This document shows, in pieces, positions 29,619-36,228 of a stretch of DNA of 36,585 bases; the first letter of the stretch is position 1, and every line of letters starts with the position of its first letter. Below the pieces are notes generated by a model. That model saw nothing but the letters and a program-made list of their open reading frames with translations. It searched no databases and had not been told where the DNA came from. A program made the position numbers and the translations under genes. The stretch lies in contig DATDWC010000016.1 of the NCBI GenBank assembly GCA_035289805.1, positions 1-36,585 of the forward strand, given 5' to 3'. The DNA comes from DATDWC01 sp035289805 (GTDB lineage Bacteria > Patescibacteriota > Gracilibacteria > Peribacterales > Peribacteraceae).

Positions 29619-31061
29619 TTAGGAGGAGAGCGAAGAGATTGCCGTGATGATGCAGAAAAATGCGAGGAAGAGAATCACCACACCCATCACCACATTCCTG
29701 AAGAAATGAGGCCGCAGCTCGCGTGCGAGTGCGCTGTTATTGAGCCAGAGAATGATCACAGAATACACGAGCATGCTGAACGCGTTGATAATCGCTCCAA
29801 GGACAATGAGTGTGAGCGGCTGATCAAAGCCAATGGAAAATACCGTGATCCCAAAGAGAATCTGCAGCCACAGAATGATGTAGTACACGCGCGAAATGTT
29901 TCCCGTGGAATTTTTTCTCAGGAGGAAAACGTTCTCGGTCATGATCCTGCTCGTGGAATCAAGCACGGTGAGCTGCGTGGCACAGAGCATGATGCCGGTG
30001 ATGAGGAGAAAAATCGTCCCGACAATCGGTGCAGTCATGCGGCCGATGGCGGCGGCTTCCTCCATGACGAAGAGGAGTCCCTGAGCGGTACCGGCTTCGC
30101 CGAAGGTGGTGCCATACGAGAGGAGCGAGAGCATGAGCATGGTGAAGAGGCCAAGACCCCAGAAGATGAGGAGATGCTCGCGATTGATGGCTTTCCACCA
30201 CAAACGAAAATGCTCCATATTCTCCGGCGTGCAGGGGAAGGTATTCCCTGTCAGGGTAAATTTCTTCGCCCCTCCACCCCTCATGAGGCCTGTGATCTTC
30301 TCCGCGTAAATTCCCATGCCATAGCCCTTATCGCGTACATAGCAGGATTGCGCAAGGTTGAGATTCCCGCCAGCTCCCGCATAGGCCAGCGCCCCGAGGA
30401 ATGTTCCCATCGCAATGCCGTTAGGGAGGAAGAAGTATGAATCGCCCTCCACAGAAACGCCAATGCCCACAATCCCTTTCGTTAGTGCCGCAAGATCGGA
30501 CCACTCCACAAGGTACAGTGTGAGGAGGAGAACAAGGGGAACACCCACACCGATCAGGTACTTCTGAAGCGTCTCTACTGTTCTGTAGAGCACCTTCCCA
30601 ACACTGAGGATGCATCCGATAATGAGGAACAGAATGATGGCGATCGTATTGGGGGATTCTAATTGGAAAGCATGCGAGAGGAGAGATGCACCATAGAGCC
30701 CTATCCCCGGCCAACCGAATCCAAGAAATGTAGTGAGAATGAACCAAATGGGGAGGAACTTGAGGAGCCGCGCAAAACCCACGAATACGCTTTCCCCATT
30801 CACCAACGCGTAGCGCTCCACTTCCATATTAATGAAGAACTGCATAGTGACTCCAAGTACAATGCCCCATACAACACCAAGGCCATAGTGACCGACCATA
30901 TGCGGCCACAGCACCACCTCGCCACTCCCAAGGCCAAGGCCAAGGATGATAAAGCTCGGTCCGATGAGCTTCCTGAAAGAAGGTGCTTCGGGAAGATCCT
31001 TTATCCCAAGAGGTGGGATGGTGCGCTTGAGTGGTACCGGGCCTGGAATGGAGTCGATCAT
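29619..31061 (-). CDS. Nramp-like metal transporter with altered TM1 motif
   Basis: 480 residues, about 11-12 membrane segments in the LeuT-like arrangement. Family features include the overall layout and the region AYAGAGGNLNLAQSCYVRDKGYGMG for TM6-loop. The metal-binding DPGN of TM1 is replaced (SFIILGLGLGSGEVVLWPHMVG), and no MPH follows in TM6. Such divergent Nramp relatives exist in Planctomycetes and other bacteria; their substrates are unclear. The likeliest role is divalent metal or another cation uptake, paired with the VIT1 exporter that follows. The start is ATG at 31061; a plus-strand helicase gene diverges 87 bases away. Confidence 0.82.
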   Translation of the reverse strand: MIDSIPGPVPLKRTIPPLGIKDLPEAPSFRKLIGPSFIILGLGLGSGEVVLWPHMVGHYGLGVVWGIVLGVTMQFFINMEVERYALVNGESVFVGFARLLKFLPIWFILTTFLGFGWPGIGLYGASLLSHAFQLESPNTIAIILFLIIGCILSVGKVLYRTVETLQKYLIGVGVPLVLLLTLYLVEWSDLAALTKGIVGIGVSVEGDSYFFLPNGIAMGTFLGALAYAGAGGNLNLAQSCYVRDKGYGMGIYAEKITGLMRGGGAKKFTLTGNTFPCTPENMEHFRLWWKAINREHLLIFWGLGLFTMLMLSLLSYGTTFGEAGTAQGLLFVMEEAAAIGRMTAPIVGTIFLLITGIMLCATQLTVLDSTSRIMTENVFLLRKNSTGNISRVYYIILWLQILFGITVFSIGFDQPLTLIVLGAIINAFSMLVYSVIILWLNNSALARELRPHFFRNVVMGVVILFLAFFCIITAISSLSS

Positions 31062-31101
31062 AAAGAAAAGTATAACAAAAATATCACCTTTTTCCTCTCA
31101 A

Positions 31102-31125
31102 CATCCTTCGACCCGACTCAGGATG
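31102..31125. repeat. Palindromic repeat in the pcrA/uvrD promoter region
   Basis: CATCCT-TCGACCCGACTC-AGGATG, six-pair arms, followed by ACA. The words GTCATCCTGAGTCGGGTCGA on the minus strand relate it to the element inside uvrC. It lies seven bases before the -10 TACAAT (31132-31137) of the helicase gene, whose ATG comes ten bases later. Confidence 0.6.
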
Positions 31126-31147
31126 ACACGGTACAATCACATAACTT

Positions 31148-33421
31148 ATGAGTGATCTCATTTTCGATGGCCTGAATGCGGAGCAGAAGAGAGCTGTCGA
31201 AACAGTGGATGGTCCTGTGTTGATTCTCGCCGGAGCAGGATCGGGGAAAACTCGTGCGCTCACTCACCGCATTGCGTACTTGATCGAACGGGGTGTGGAG
31301 CCTTGGCAGATTCTCGCAGTCACATTTACGAACAAAGCAGCAAACGAAATGAAGAATCGCATTACGAACCTGCTCAAACTTTCGGATCCAAACCAAAAGC
31401 AGCTACCGGTGATGGGTACGTTCCACTCTGTCTGCGTCCGCATTCTTAGACGCGATATCGAACACATCGGGAGGAACAGGGACTTCGTAATCTACGATAA
31501 GGATGATCAGGAGAGGTTGATGAAGGAAGTTCTCCGGGAGATGAATATTGATGTAAAGGAACTCAAACCCCGTACTGCACTCGCACACATCGGACGCTTT
31601 AAAAATGAGGCTTTGAGTGCTGAGGAAGTATCAGCACAAGCAACCACAGATTGGATGGGGCGTGTGGTGAAGATCTATAACCGCTACCAGGCACTCCTCA
31701 GGCAGCATAATGCGCTCGATTTTGATGATCTGATTCTGGAATCTGTTCGCCTCTTCCGCGAAGTACCTGCTGTTTTGGAGCGTTACCAGAACACCTGGCG
31801 CTATTTGAATGTGGATGAATACCAGGATACAAATCACGCGCAGTACCTTTTGATCTCGCTCCTTGCAGAGAAGCATCGCAACCTCTGTGTGATTGGCGAT
31901 CCGGATCAATCGATCTACGCATTTCGCGGTGCGGATATCCGGAATATCCTGGAGTTCCAGCGCGAATACAAACAGGCAGCATCCATCAAGCTGGAGCGGA
32001 ACTACAGGAGCACGCAGCAGATCCTGGATGCGGCAGATTGCATCATCGCAAAGAACCCCGGTCGCCCGCAGAAGAAAATGTGGACCGAACGAGTCGATGG
32101 CGAAAAGATCATCGTGCAGGAAACAGGGGACGAAAAAGCGGAAGCACGCGAGGCTGTGCAGAGCGTAATGGATAGGATGGCGCACGGCATTCGTCTGAAT
32201 GAGCAGGTGGTGCTATACCGCACGAATGCGCAATCGCGTCTGTTTGAAGAAGCTTGCATGAAAGCGAGTGTCCCCTACCGGATTCTCGGCGGTGTGAAGT
32301 TCTACGCCCGCGCCGAAGTGAAGGATATCGTGGCCTACCTCCATGCGATCCATAACCCTCAAGATGCCTTGGCACTCCTCAGGATTATCAATGTGCCAAG
32401 TCGCAAGATTGGAGAGACAACGATCGCGAAGATTCAAGCATGGTGTTCTGCAGAGCAGATCGATCTCTGGACCGCACTCACACAGATCGATGGTATGCAG
32501 GAAATTCCCGAGCCAACCCGTAACCGCATAGCAGAGTTCGTGGCACTCATTCGAAAATTCCGTGATAAGCGTTCACACATGCATGTCGGCGAGCTTACGA
32601 AGGAGCTCCTCGAAGAAATCAAAATGGAAGCATGGGTGAAGGATGATACAACCGAGGGCGAAAGCCGCTGGCAAAATATCGGTGAGCTCCTCACGGTGAT
32701 GCAGAAGTACCAGGGGCTTACGCCCGAGGAATCGTTCGTGAGTTTCCTGGAGGAAGTTGCCTTGGTTTCGGAAGTGGATAAGTTGGATACCATGCAGAGC
32801 GAGGCTCTGACCCTCATGACTCTCCACCTCTGTAAAGGACTCGAGTTTAAACACGTCATCATCGCAGGGTGCGAGGAAGGAATCTTCCCCCACTCGAATG
32901 CCCTCTTCGATACAGAACAACTCGAGGAGGAGCGCCGCCTCATGTACGTCGGGATGACCCGTGCGAAAGATATCCTCTGCTTACTCTTCGCTCGCAGCCG
33001 CAGCTTGTGGGGTTCGGTGCAGGCAAACGATATGAGCCGGTTCCTGGATGATCTACCGCCGGAGCTCGTGGAGCGGAAGAGTGATGATGTGATGAGTGGA
33101 GTTCTTTGGAAGTTCTCTTCAAGCGAGCCCCGCATCGGAGCGCGGAGCGCGACTGGTGCGGGGCGAGTCGAGAAGCGTTCAAAACTTCAACCGTATCGCC
33201 AGCACGCCGATCTCTCGATCGAGTTCAACCAGGATGCACTCTCGCGGGATGATATGAACCAGGATATCGGCAATGATCTTGCCGAGGGCTCCCGCATCCG
33301 CCATCCCGTCTTTGGTGAGGGTACCGTAACCTCTAAGCGGGGAGATATCGTGGATGTACAGTTTGATTCGGGAGAGAAGAAGAGATTTGCCTTAAGCATT
33401 GCGCCGCTGGAAGTGATGTGA
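31148..33421 (+). CDS. pcrA: UvrD/PcrA-type DNA helicase
   Basis: A superfamily 1A helicase of 757 residues that acts in repair and displaces RecA. Q motif LNAEQKRAVET, Walker A LAGAGSGKTRALTHRI (~27-42), AVTFTNKAANEMKNRI, Walker B DEYQDTNHAQY, GDPDQSIYAFRGADIRNI, ERNYRSTQQIL, LMTLHLCKGLEFKHVII, EEERRLMYVGMTRAKD. The typical C-terminal Tudor-like domain is present (GSRIRHPVFGEGTVTSKRG ... VDVQFDSGEKKRF). Residues ~660-675 come from a palindromic insert (33127-33164) in the unstructured linker before that domain. ATG at 31148; TACAAT ends ten bases before. Confidence 0.96.
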   Translation: MSDLIFDGLNAEQKRAVETVDGPVLILAGAGSGKTRALTHRIAYLIERGVEPWQILAVTFTNKAANEMKNRITNLLKLSDPNQKQLPVMGTFHSVCVRILRRDIEHIGRNRDFVIYDKDDQERLMKEVLREMNIDVKELKPRTALAHIGRFKNEALSAEEVSAQATTDWMGRVVKIYNRYQALLRQHNALDFDDLILESVRLFREVPAVLERYQNTWRYLNVDEYQDTNHAQYLLISLLAEKHRNLCVIGDPDQSIYAFRGADIRNILEFQREYKQAASIKLERNYRSTQQILDAADCIIAKNPGRPQKKMWTERVDGEKIIVQETGDEKAEAREAVQSVMDRMAHGIRLNEQVVLYRTNAQSRLFEEACMKASVPYRILGGVKFYARAEVKDIVAYLHAIHNPQDALALLRIINVPSRKIGETTIAKIQAWCSAEQIDLWTALTQIDGMQEIPEPTRNRIAEFVALIRKFRDKRSHMHVGELTKELLEEIKMEAWVKDDTTEGESRWQNIGELLTVMQKYQGLTPEESFVSFLEEVALVSEVDKLDTMQSEALTLMTLHLCKGLEFKHVIIAGCEEGIFPHSNALFDTEQLEEERRLMYVGMTRAKDILCLLFARSRSLWGSVQANDMSRFLDDLPPELVERKSDDVMSGVLWKFSSSEPRIGARSATGAGRVEKRSKLQPYRQHADLSIEFNQDALSRDDMNQDIGNDLAEGSRIRHPVFGEGTVTSKRGDIVDVQFDSGEKKRFALSIAPLEVM
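33127..33164 (+). repeat. Palindromic element inserted in frame in pcrA/uvrD
   Basis: GCCCCGCA (33127-33134) pairs with TGCGGGGC (33157-33164) around GCGCGGAGCGCG. It is flanked by AAGCGAG and GAGTCGAGAAGCG, which are shared with the intergenic copy at 9106-9143. It is read through in frame (PRIGARSATGAGRVEKR). Confidence 0.75.
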
Positions 33422-33468
33422 TAGAGGAAAAAACAATTGAATAGTAAACTAAGATATTTGCATATTAA

Positions 33469-34566
33469 TCAGAAATGCCTTTTCGAGAGTATCTGATCAT
33501 ATTTATCCGCCATTTCTTGAATAATGGTTTCCATATCTTCAAAGGGGGAACAAGGATCAGTAATAGATTTGCCGAGTTCATAATCCATGCCCGTTTCTAT
33601 TTTTCGCGATCCACCAACAATAAACATTTCTCCCATAAATCCTTTCACAAGATCATGGCCTTCGCGCTGCTCAAGCATATTTTGAAGCACGTGACGAATG
33701 ACGAGTAATTGTCGAGATGGATCCTTCTTCTTCCCATTATCAAAATCTCTACAGTTATCATGACTTGCATCAACCATAATGCTTGGATTTTCAATGACAT
33801 AATCATAGTTATCTTGACCAGTCATCATCCTCGCAGCAGTTTTGATCGATTCTGCATCATAGTTTGGCTTGTCGGGGCTTCCCCGTAGGATGAGGTGCCC
33901 ATGTGAGTTGCCATGGGTCTCCGCCCACTGCCCATCAAGAAAAATATCTTGTGGAGTTTGTACGGCTTCTACTCCATTCACTCCAACTTCGATAGATCCA
34001 TAGGTATCATGTTTTACACCAAAAGGTATTCCACGGGTTCTTGAAGCCATACCTCTGTGCTCCGAGTCTGTCGTACTACGGGCACCCATCCAGAGGTAAC
34101 TAATGTATGGATCGAAAGTTCTTCCATTATGTGTAAAGAGCATTTCATCACCACTTGCAATTCTATCGGAAAGATTTTTCATCATTGCTGCACAGAGTTC
34201 CGTCCCCAAGATGAGATCGGGTGGCTTGAGTGGATCTGGTTGTTTCATCGGTCCTTCCCAATCTTTTTTTCGCAAGCGGGTGCGTGGCTTTTGAATAACC
34301 GTCCGAATAATAATTTTTACTCTCTCATTTACACGCTCTTGTAACCTTGCTGCCTTATCCGCAAAATGCGGCATTGCAGCAAACGGCCAAGCTGAACAAG
34401 GACCAAACAAAGCAAGAAGGCGATGATCTATTCCTTCGATAATTGCCCTCGTCTCCTTCCTATCCTGCGCAATCTTGGAAATATTCGCAGGATACTTTGC
34501 TGCAATTTCCTCGGCAGTGGGGAGTACGCCTTTTATATCTTCGCCGGGACTGTGAATGGTAGTCAT
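33469..34566 (-). CDS. aroG: 3-deoxy-7-phosphoheptulonate (DAHP) synthase, class I
   Basis: DAHP synthase condenses phosphoenolpyruvate and erythrose 4-phosphate, the first shikimate-pathway step. 365 residues, the E. coli AroFGH size. LFGPCSAW, KPRTRLRKKDWEGP, WMGARSTTDSEHRGMASRTRGIPFGVKHDT, GHLILRGSPDKPNYD, IMVDASHDNCR, GFMGEMFIVGG and SITDPCSPFE are the conserved blocks, though several differ from the commonest versions (GPCSIHDP is GPCSAWPF, ESH in the G-x-M-x-ESH block is changed). The gene has a complete attenuator in front (34585-34713). Its DNA is more AT-rich than its neighbours, and with the leader it may have been acquired as a unit. It is convergent with pcrA, 47 bases apart. Confidence 0.93.
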   Translation of the reverse strand: MTTIHSPGEDIKGVLPTAEEIAAKYPANISKIAQDRKETRAIIEGIDHRLLALFGPCSAWPFAAMPHFADKAARLQERVNERVKIIIRTVIQKPRTRLRKKDWEGPMKQPDPLKPPDLILGTELCAAMMKNLSDRIASGDEMLFTHNGRTFDPYISYLWMGARSTTDSEHRGMASRTRGIPFGVKHDTYGSIEVGVNGVEAVQTPQDIFLDGQWAETHGNSHGHLILRGSPDKPNYDAESIKTAARMMTGQDNYDYVIENPSIMVDASHDNCRDFDNGKKKDPSRQLLVIRHVLQNMLEQREGHDLVKGFMGEMFIVGGSRKIETGMDYELGKSITDPCSPFEDMETIIQEMADKYDQILSKRHF

Positions 34567-34584
34567 GGAGTATTGAAGGAAATT

Positions 34585-34617
34585 AAAAAATAAACCCTTG
34601 TCCGCTTGGGGAAGGGT
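34585..34617 (-). terminator. Attenuator terminator of aroG and its antiterminator partner
   Basis: On the minus strand ACCCTT (34617-34612) pairs with AAGGGT (34599-34594), a six-pair stem with a 12-base loop, followed by TTATTTTTT (34593-34585), 18 bases before the aroG ATG. The competing helix uses GGGGAACGGTGC (34663-34652) with GCACCCTTCCCC (34619-34608), 11 pairs and one mismatch; it contains the whole left arm of the terminator, so the two cannot form together. Confidence 0.82.
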
Positions 34618-34638
34618 GCTTGTGGTGTGCGAGATGTC

Positions 34639-34713
34639 TTACAGACGCACGGCACCGTTCCCCGCGCTAAAGGCGAAGAACCAGTAACCGTAACTAAAAG
34701 TCTGCGTGGACAT
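34639..34713 (-). CDS. Aromatic-rich leader peptide controlling aroG
   Basis: ATG at 34713, 24 codons, TAA at 34641-34639. The peptide begins MSTQT and continues FSYGYWFFAF, so codons 6-15 include four Phe, two Tyr and one Trp; the end is SAGNGAVRL. Such a run of regulatory codons before terminator and antiterminator hairpins is the signature of ribosome-mediated attenuation (compare pheL and trpL). If charged aromatic tRNAs are scarce the ribosome stalls at codons 6-15, leaving GGGGAACGGTGC free to form the antiterminator. If they are plentiful it reaches the stop codon, covers part of that sequence and the terminator forms. TACAAT lies eight bases before the ATG, so the leader mRNA is itself almost leaderless. 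Confidence 0.85.
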   Translation of the reverse strand: MSTQTFSYGYWFFAFSAGNGAVRL

Positions 34714-34721
34714 GCGCGCGT

Positions 34722-34749
34722 ATTGTACTCATCAAGCGGTACATGTCAA
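34722..34749 (-). promoter_or_regulatory. aroG promoter
   Basis: On the minus strand TTGACA (34749-34744), perfect -35, then 16 bases, TACAAT (34727-34722). Transcription should start near 34715, just before the leader peptide. Confidence 0.8.
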
Positions 34750-34751
34750 AT
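34723..34751 (+). promoter_or_regulatory. Possible promoter of the 34759 gene, superimposed on the aroG promoter
   Basis: On the plus strand TTGTAC (34723-34728), 17 bases, TCAAAT (34746-34751), seven bases before ATG 34759. The boxes lie on the same bases as those of the aroG promoter read on the other strand, so the two could not be occupied at once. Confidence 0.4.
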
Positions 34752-34758
34752 AGGTCTC

Positions 34759-35289
34759 ATGGGAAATATCGTTTCTATCAGGCAAGCTATGACTATAGAT
34801 ATGGAACCCAAAATCAGACTATCGGCAGATTCATTTGAAGCATTGAAACAGGACGGCAGTCTGCGATGGGAGGTTCAGAGTGCGAATTGGCAGTACATGC
34901 GGTCAGTGCTAGACACTGAGGATACACTGCAGAAAACAGACCAGAATTTACACGATTTGCTTTTGGATATTGGACAGACGGTTGTCGATGACGATTCACC
35001 AGACCCAATGGATGTGACGAAAGCACAAGAATTGCAAAATAAATTTCAAAGATTGGAACTACAGTGTAATCAGATCACAGACCAGATGCGTGCTGCCATG
35101 CGGGAAAAGCTAACCAGTATGTTACCACTGGGATGTGTGGAAAGAATTTCAGAAGATCAACTTGAAACGTTCTTTGATGAGCTTGAAAATGCAACACACG
35201 TACAAATGAGAATCGGTCGAATGTTGGACAGTGGCCTAAAGCAGATAAAAGCAAGATCGGAAGATAGCGATGATTCAGCAAGACAGTAA
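34759..35289 (+). CDS. Protein of unknown function, helical
   Basis: 176 residues from the ATG at 34759 (alternative ATGs at 34789 and 34801). I do not recognise a family. The sequence is acidic, Gln/Asp/Glu-rich and appears to be helical throughout, with two long amphipathic stretches (ANWQYMRSVLDTEDTLQKTD, KAQELQNKFQRLELQCNQIT), possibly coiled coil. It has no signal peptide or membrane segment. The gene is AT-rich, like the adjacent aroG. Any start upstream would overlap the aroG leader region. It is divergent from aroG and 60 bases before ksgA. It might be a partner of the aroG unit or simply a neighbour. Confidence 0.65.
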   Translation: MGNIVSIRQAMTIDMEPKIRLSADSFEALKQDGSLRWEVQSANWQYMRSVLDTEDTLQKTDQNLHDLLLDIGQTVVDDDSPDPMDVTKAQELQNKFQRLELQCNQITDQMRAAMREKLTSMLPLGCVERISEDQLETFFDELENATHVQMRIGRMLDSGLKQIKARSEDSDDSARQ

Positions 35290-35332
35290 AAGGAAGATTC
35301 GTTCTTTATCATGTCAACTTTTTGACCGATGT

Positions 35333-35341
35333 TGTTATGAT
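35333..35341 (+). promoter_or_regulatory. Extended -10 promoter of ksgA
   Basis: TGTTATGAT, eight bases before the ATG at 35350, implies a leaderless mRNA. No usable -35. Confidence 0.65.
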
Positions 35342-35349
35342 CCAACCAA

Positions 35350-36171
35350 ATGAGCGATATTGCAGCGTTTCTCCGGAAGAAAGGCCTCCGCCTCAATACC
35401 GATCTCGGCCAGCACTTTCTGCAGGACGAAGGCGTGCTGCGCGCGATTGTTGAAGCAGCGAAGATTGATCCCAGTGATCACATCGTGGAAATCGGCGCAG
35501 GAGTCGGCGTGCTCACCAAGGAACTCACAGGAAGAGCAAAACAGGTGACTGCCGTCGAACTCGACCGGCGGCTGATCGATCTCTTAAAGGAGTACACGGG
35601 AAATCCGCCGAATCTTACGATCGTGGAAGGAAATGCTCTGCAAGTTTCGTTTCCCGAATCTCCCTACAAGATCGTCGCGAATATTCCCTACCACATCACC
35701 TCACCGCTCCTGCGCCATGCATTTCTCCCCGCCCGATCCGAACGATCGGATCGTTCGGGCGGGGAATCTCAGATGCAGCCGAAATCGATGACATTACTCA
35801 TTCAGAGAGAAGTTGCAGAAAAGATCTGTGATCAAAAAGATCATGGCCTCCTCACCATTCTCGTCTCCCTCTTCGGCACTCCAAGAGTAGTCCGCATCGT
35901 TCATCCGGGCGCTTTCATCCCCCCGCCCAAAGTGGATTCCGCCGTGCTCCACATTGATTGCTTCCCCAAACCCAAGGCGGATCCAAAGACGATTGATGAG
36001 CTTTTCGTACTCACGAAGGCGGCATTCAGCCAAAAGCGCAAAATGCTCAGGAATACGATCGGGGAGATGGAGAATGGCATGGATCGTCTGAAGAAAGCAG
36101 ACATTGATGCCATGCGGCGGCCGCAGACCTTGAGTATTGAGGAGTGGATCAAATTGGCACAAATCGCCTAA
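35350..36171 (+). CDS. ksgA: 16S rRNA adenine dimethyltransferase (RsmA/KsgA)
   Basis: KsgA dimethylates A1518 and A1519 (E. coli numbering) near the 3' end of 16S rRNA. 273 residues. NTDLGQHFLQD, the SAM-binding EIGAGVGVLTKELT (~47-60), AVELDRRLIDLL, EGNALQV and the catalytic NIPYHITSPLL (~114-124) are regular. Then a palindromic insert supplies residues ~126-139 (PARSERSDRSGG), before the conserved MTLLIQREVAEKI. The C-terminal helical domain follows (FIPPPKVDSAVL, AAFSQKRKMLRNTI). It is followed after 57 bases by rplY. Confidence 0.96.
   Translation: MSDIAAFLRKKGLRLNTDLGQHFLQDEGVLRAIVEAAKIDPSDHIVEIGAGVGVLTKELTGRAKQVTAVELDRRLIDLLKEYTGNPPNLTIVEGNALQVSFPESPYKIVANIPYHITSPLLRHAFLPARSERSDRSGGESQMQPKSMTLLIQREVAEKICDQKDHGLLTILVSLFGTPRVVRIVHPGAFIPPPKVDSAVLHIDCFPKPKADPKTIDELFVLTKAAFSQKRKMLRNTIGEMENGMDRLKKADIDAMRRPQTLSIEEWIKLAQIA
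35727..35764 (+). repeat. Palindromic element inserted in frame in ksgA
   Basis: CCCCGCCCGA (35727-35736) and TCGTTCGGGCGGGG (35751-35764), with CCGAACGATC-G-GATCGTTCGG as a perfect inner palindrome. It differs from an exact inverted repeat only by a five-base duplication (TCCGA). It falls in the loop between the NIPY motif and the next strand and keeps the frame. Confidence 0.8.
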
Positions 36172-36228
36172 TCTGACCCCTGTTTTTCTTGACCATACCC
36201 CTCCCCTCCCTTACCCTTCCTTCGCCCT

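Noticed and set aside
34602..34739. CCGCTTG and CAAGCGG at the two ends of the aroG leader region looked like the closing helix of a structured RNA such as RNase P or 6S RNA.
   Set aside because: The region is only ~140 bases, lacks RNase P or 6S core motifs, and one arm lies inside the aroG promoter, so it would not be transcribed with the other. The attenuator explains the fold.
34606..34758. Upstream extension of the 34759 gene in the same frame.
   Set aside because: It would run through the aroG leader and both promoters, and its residues look unlike the rest of the protein.
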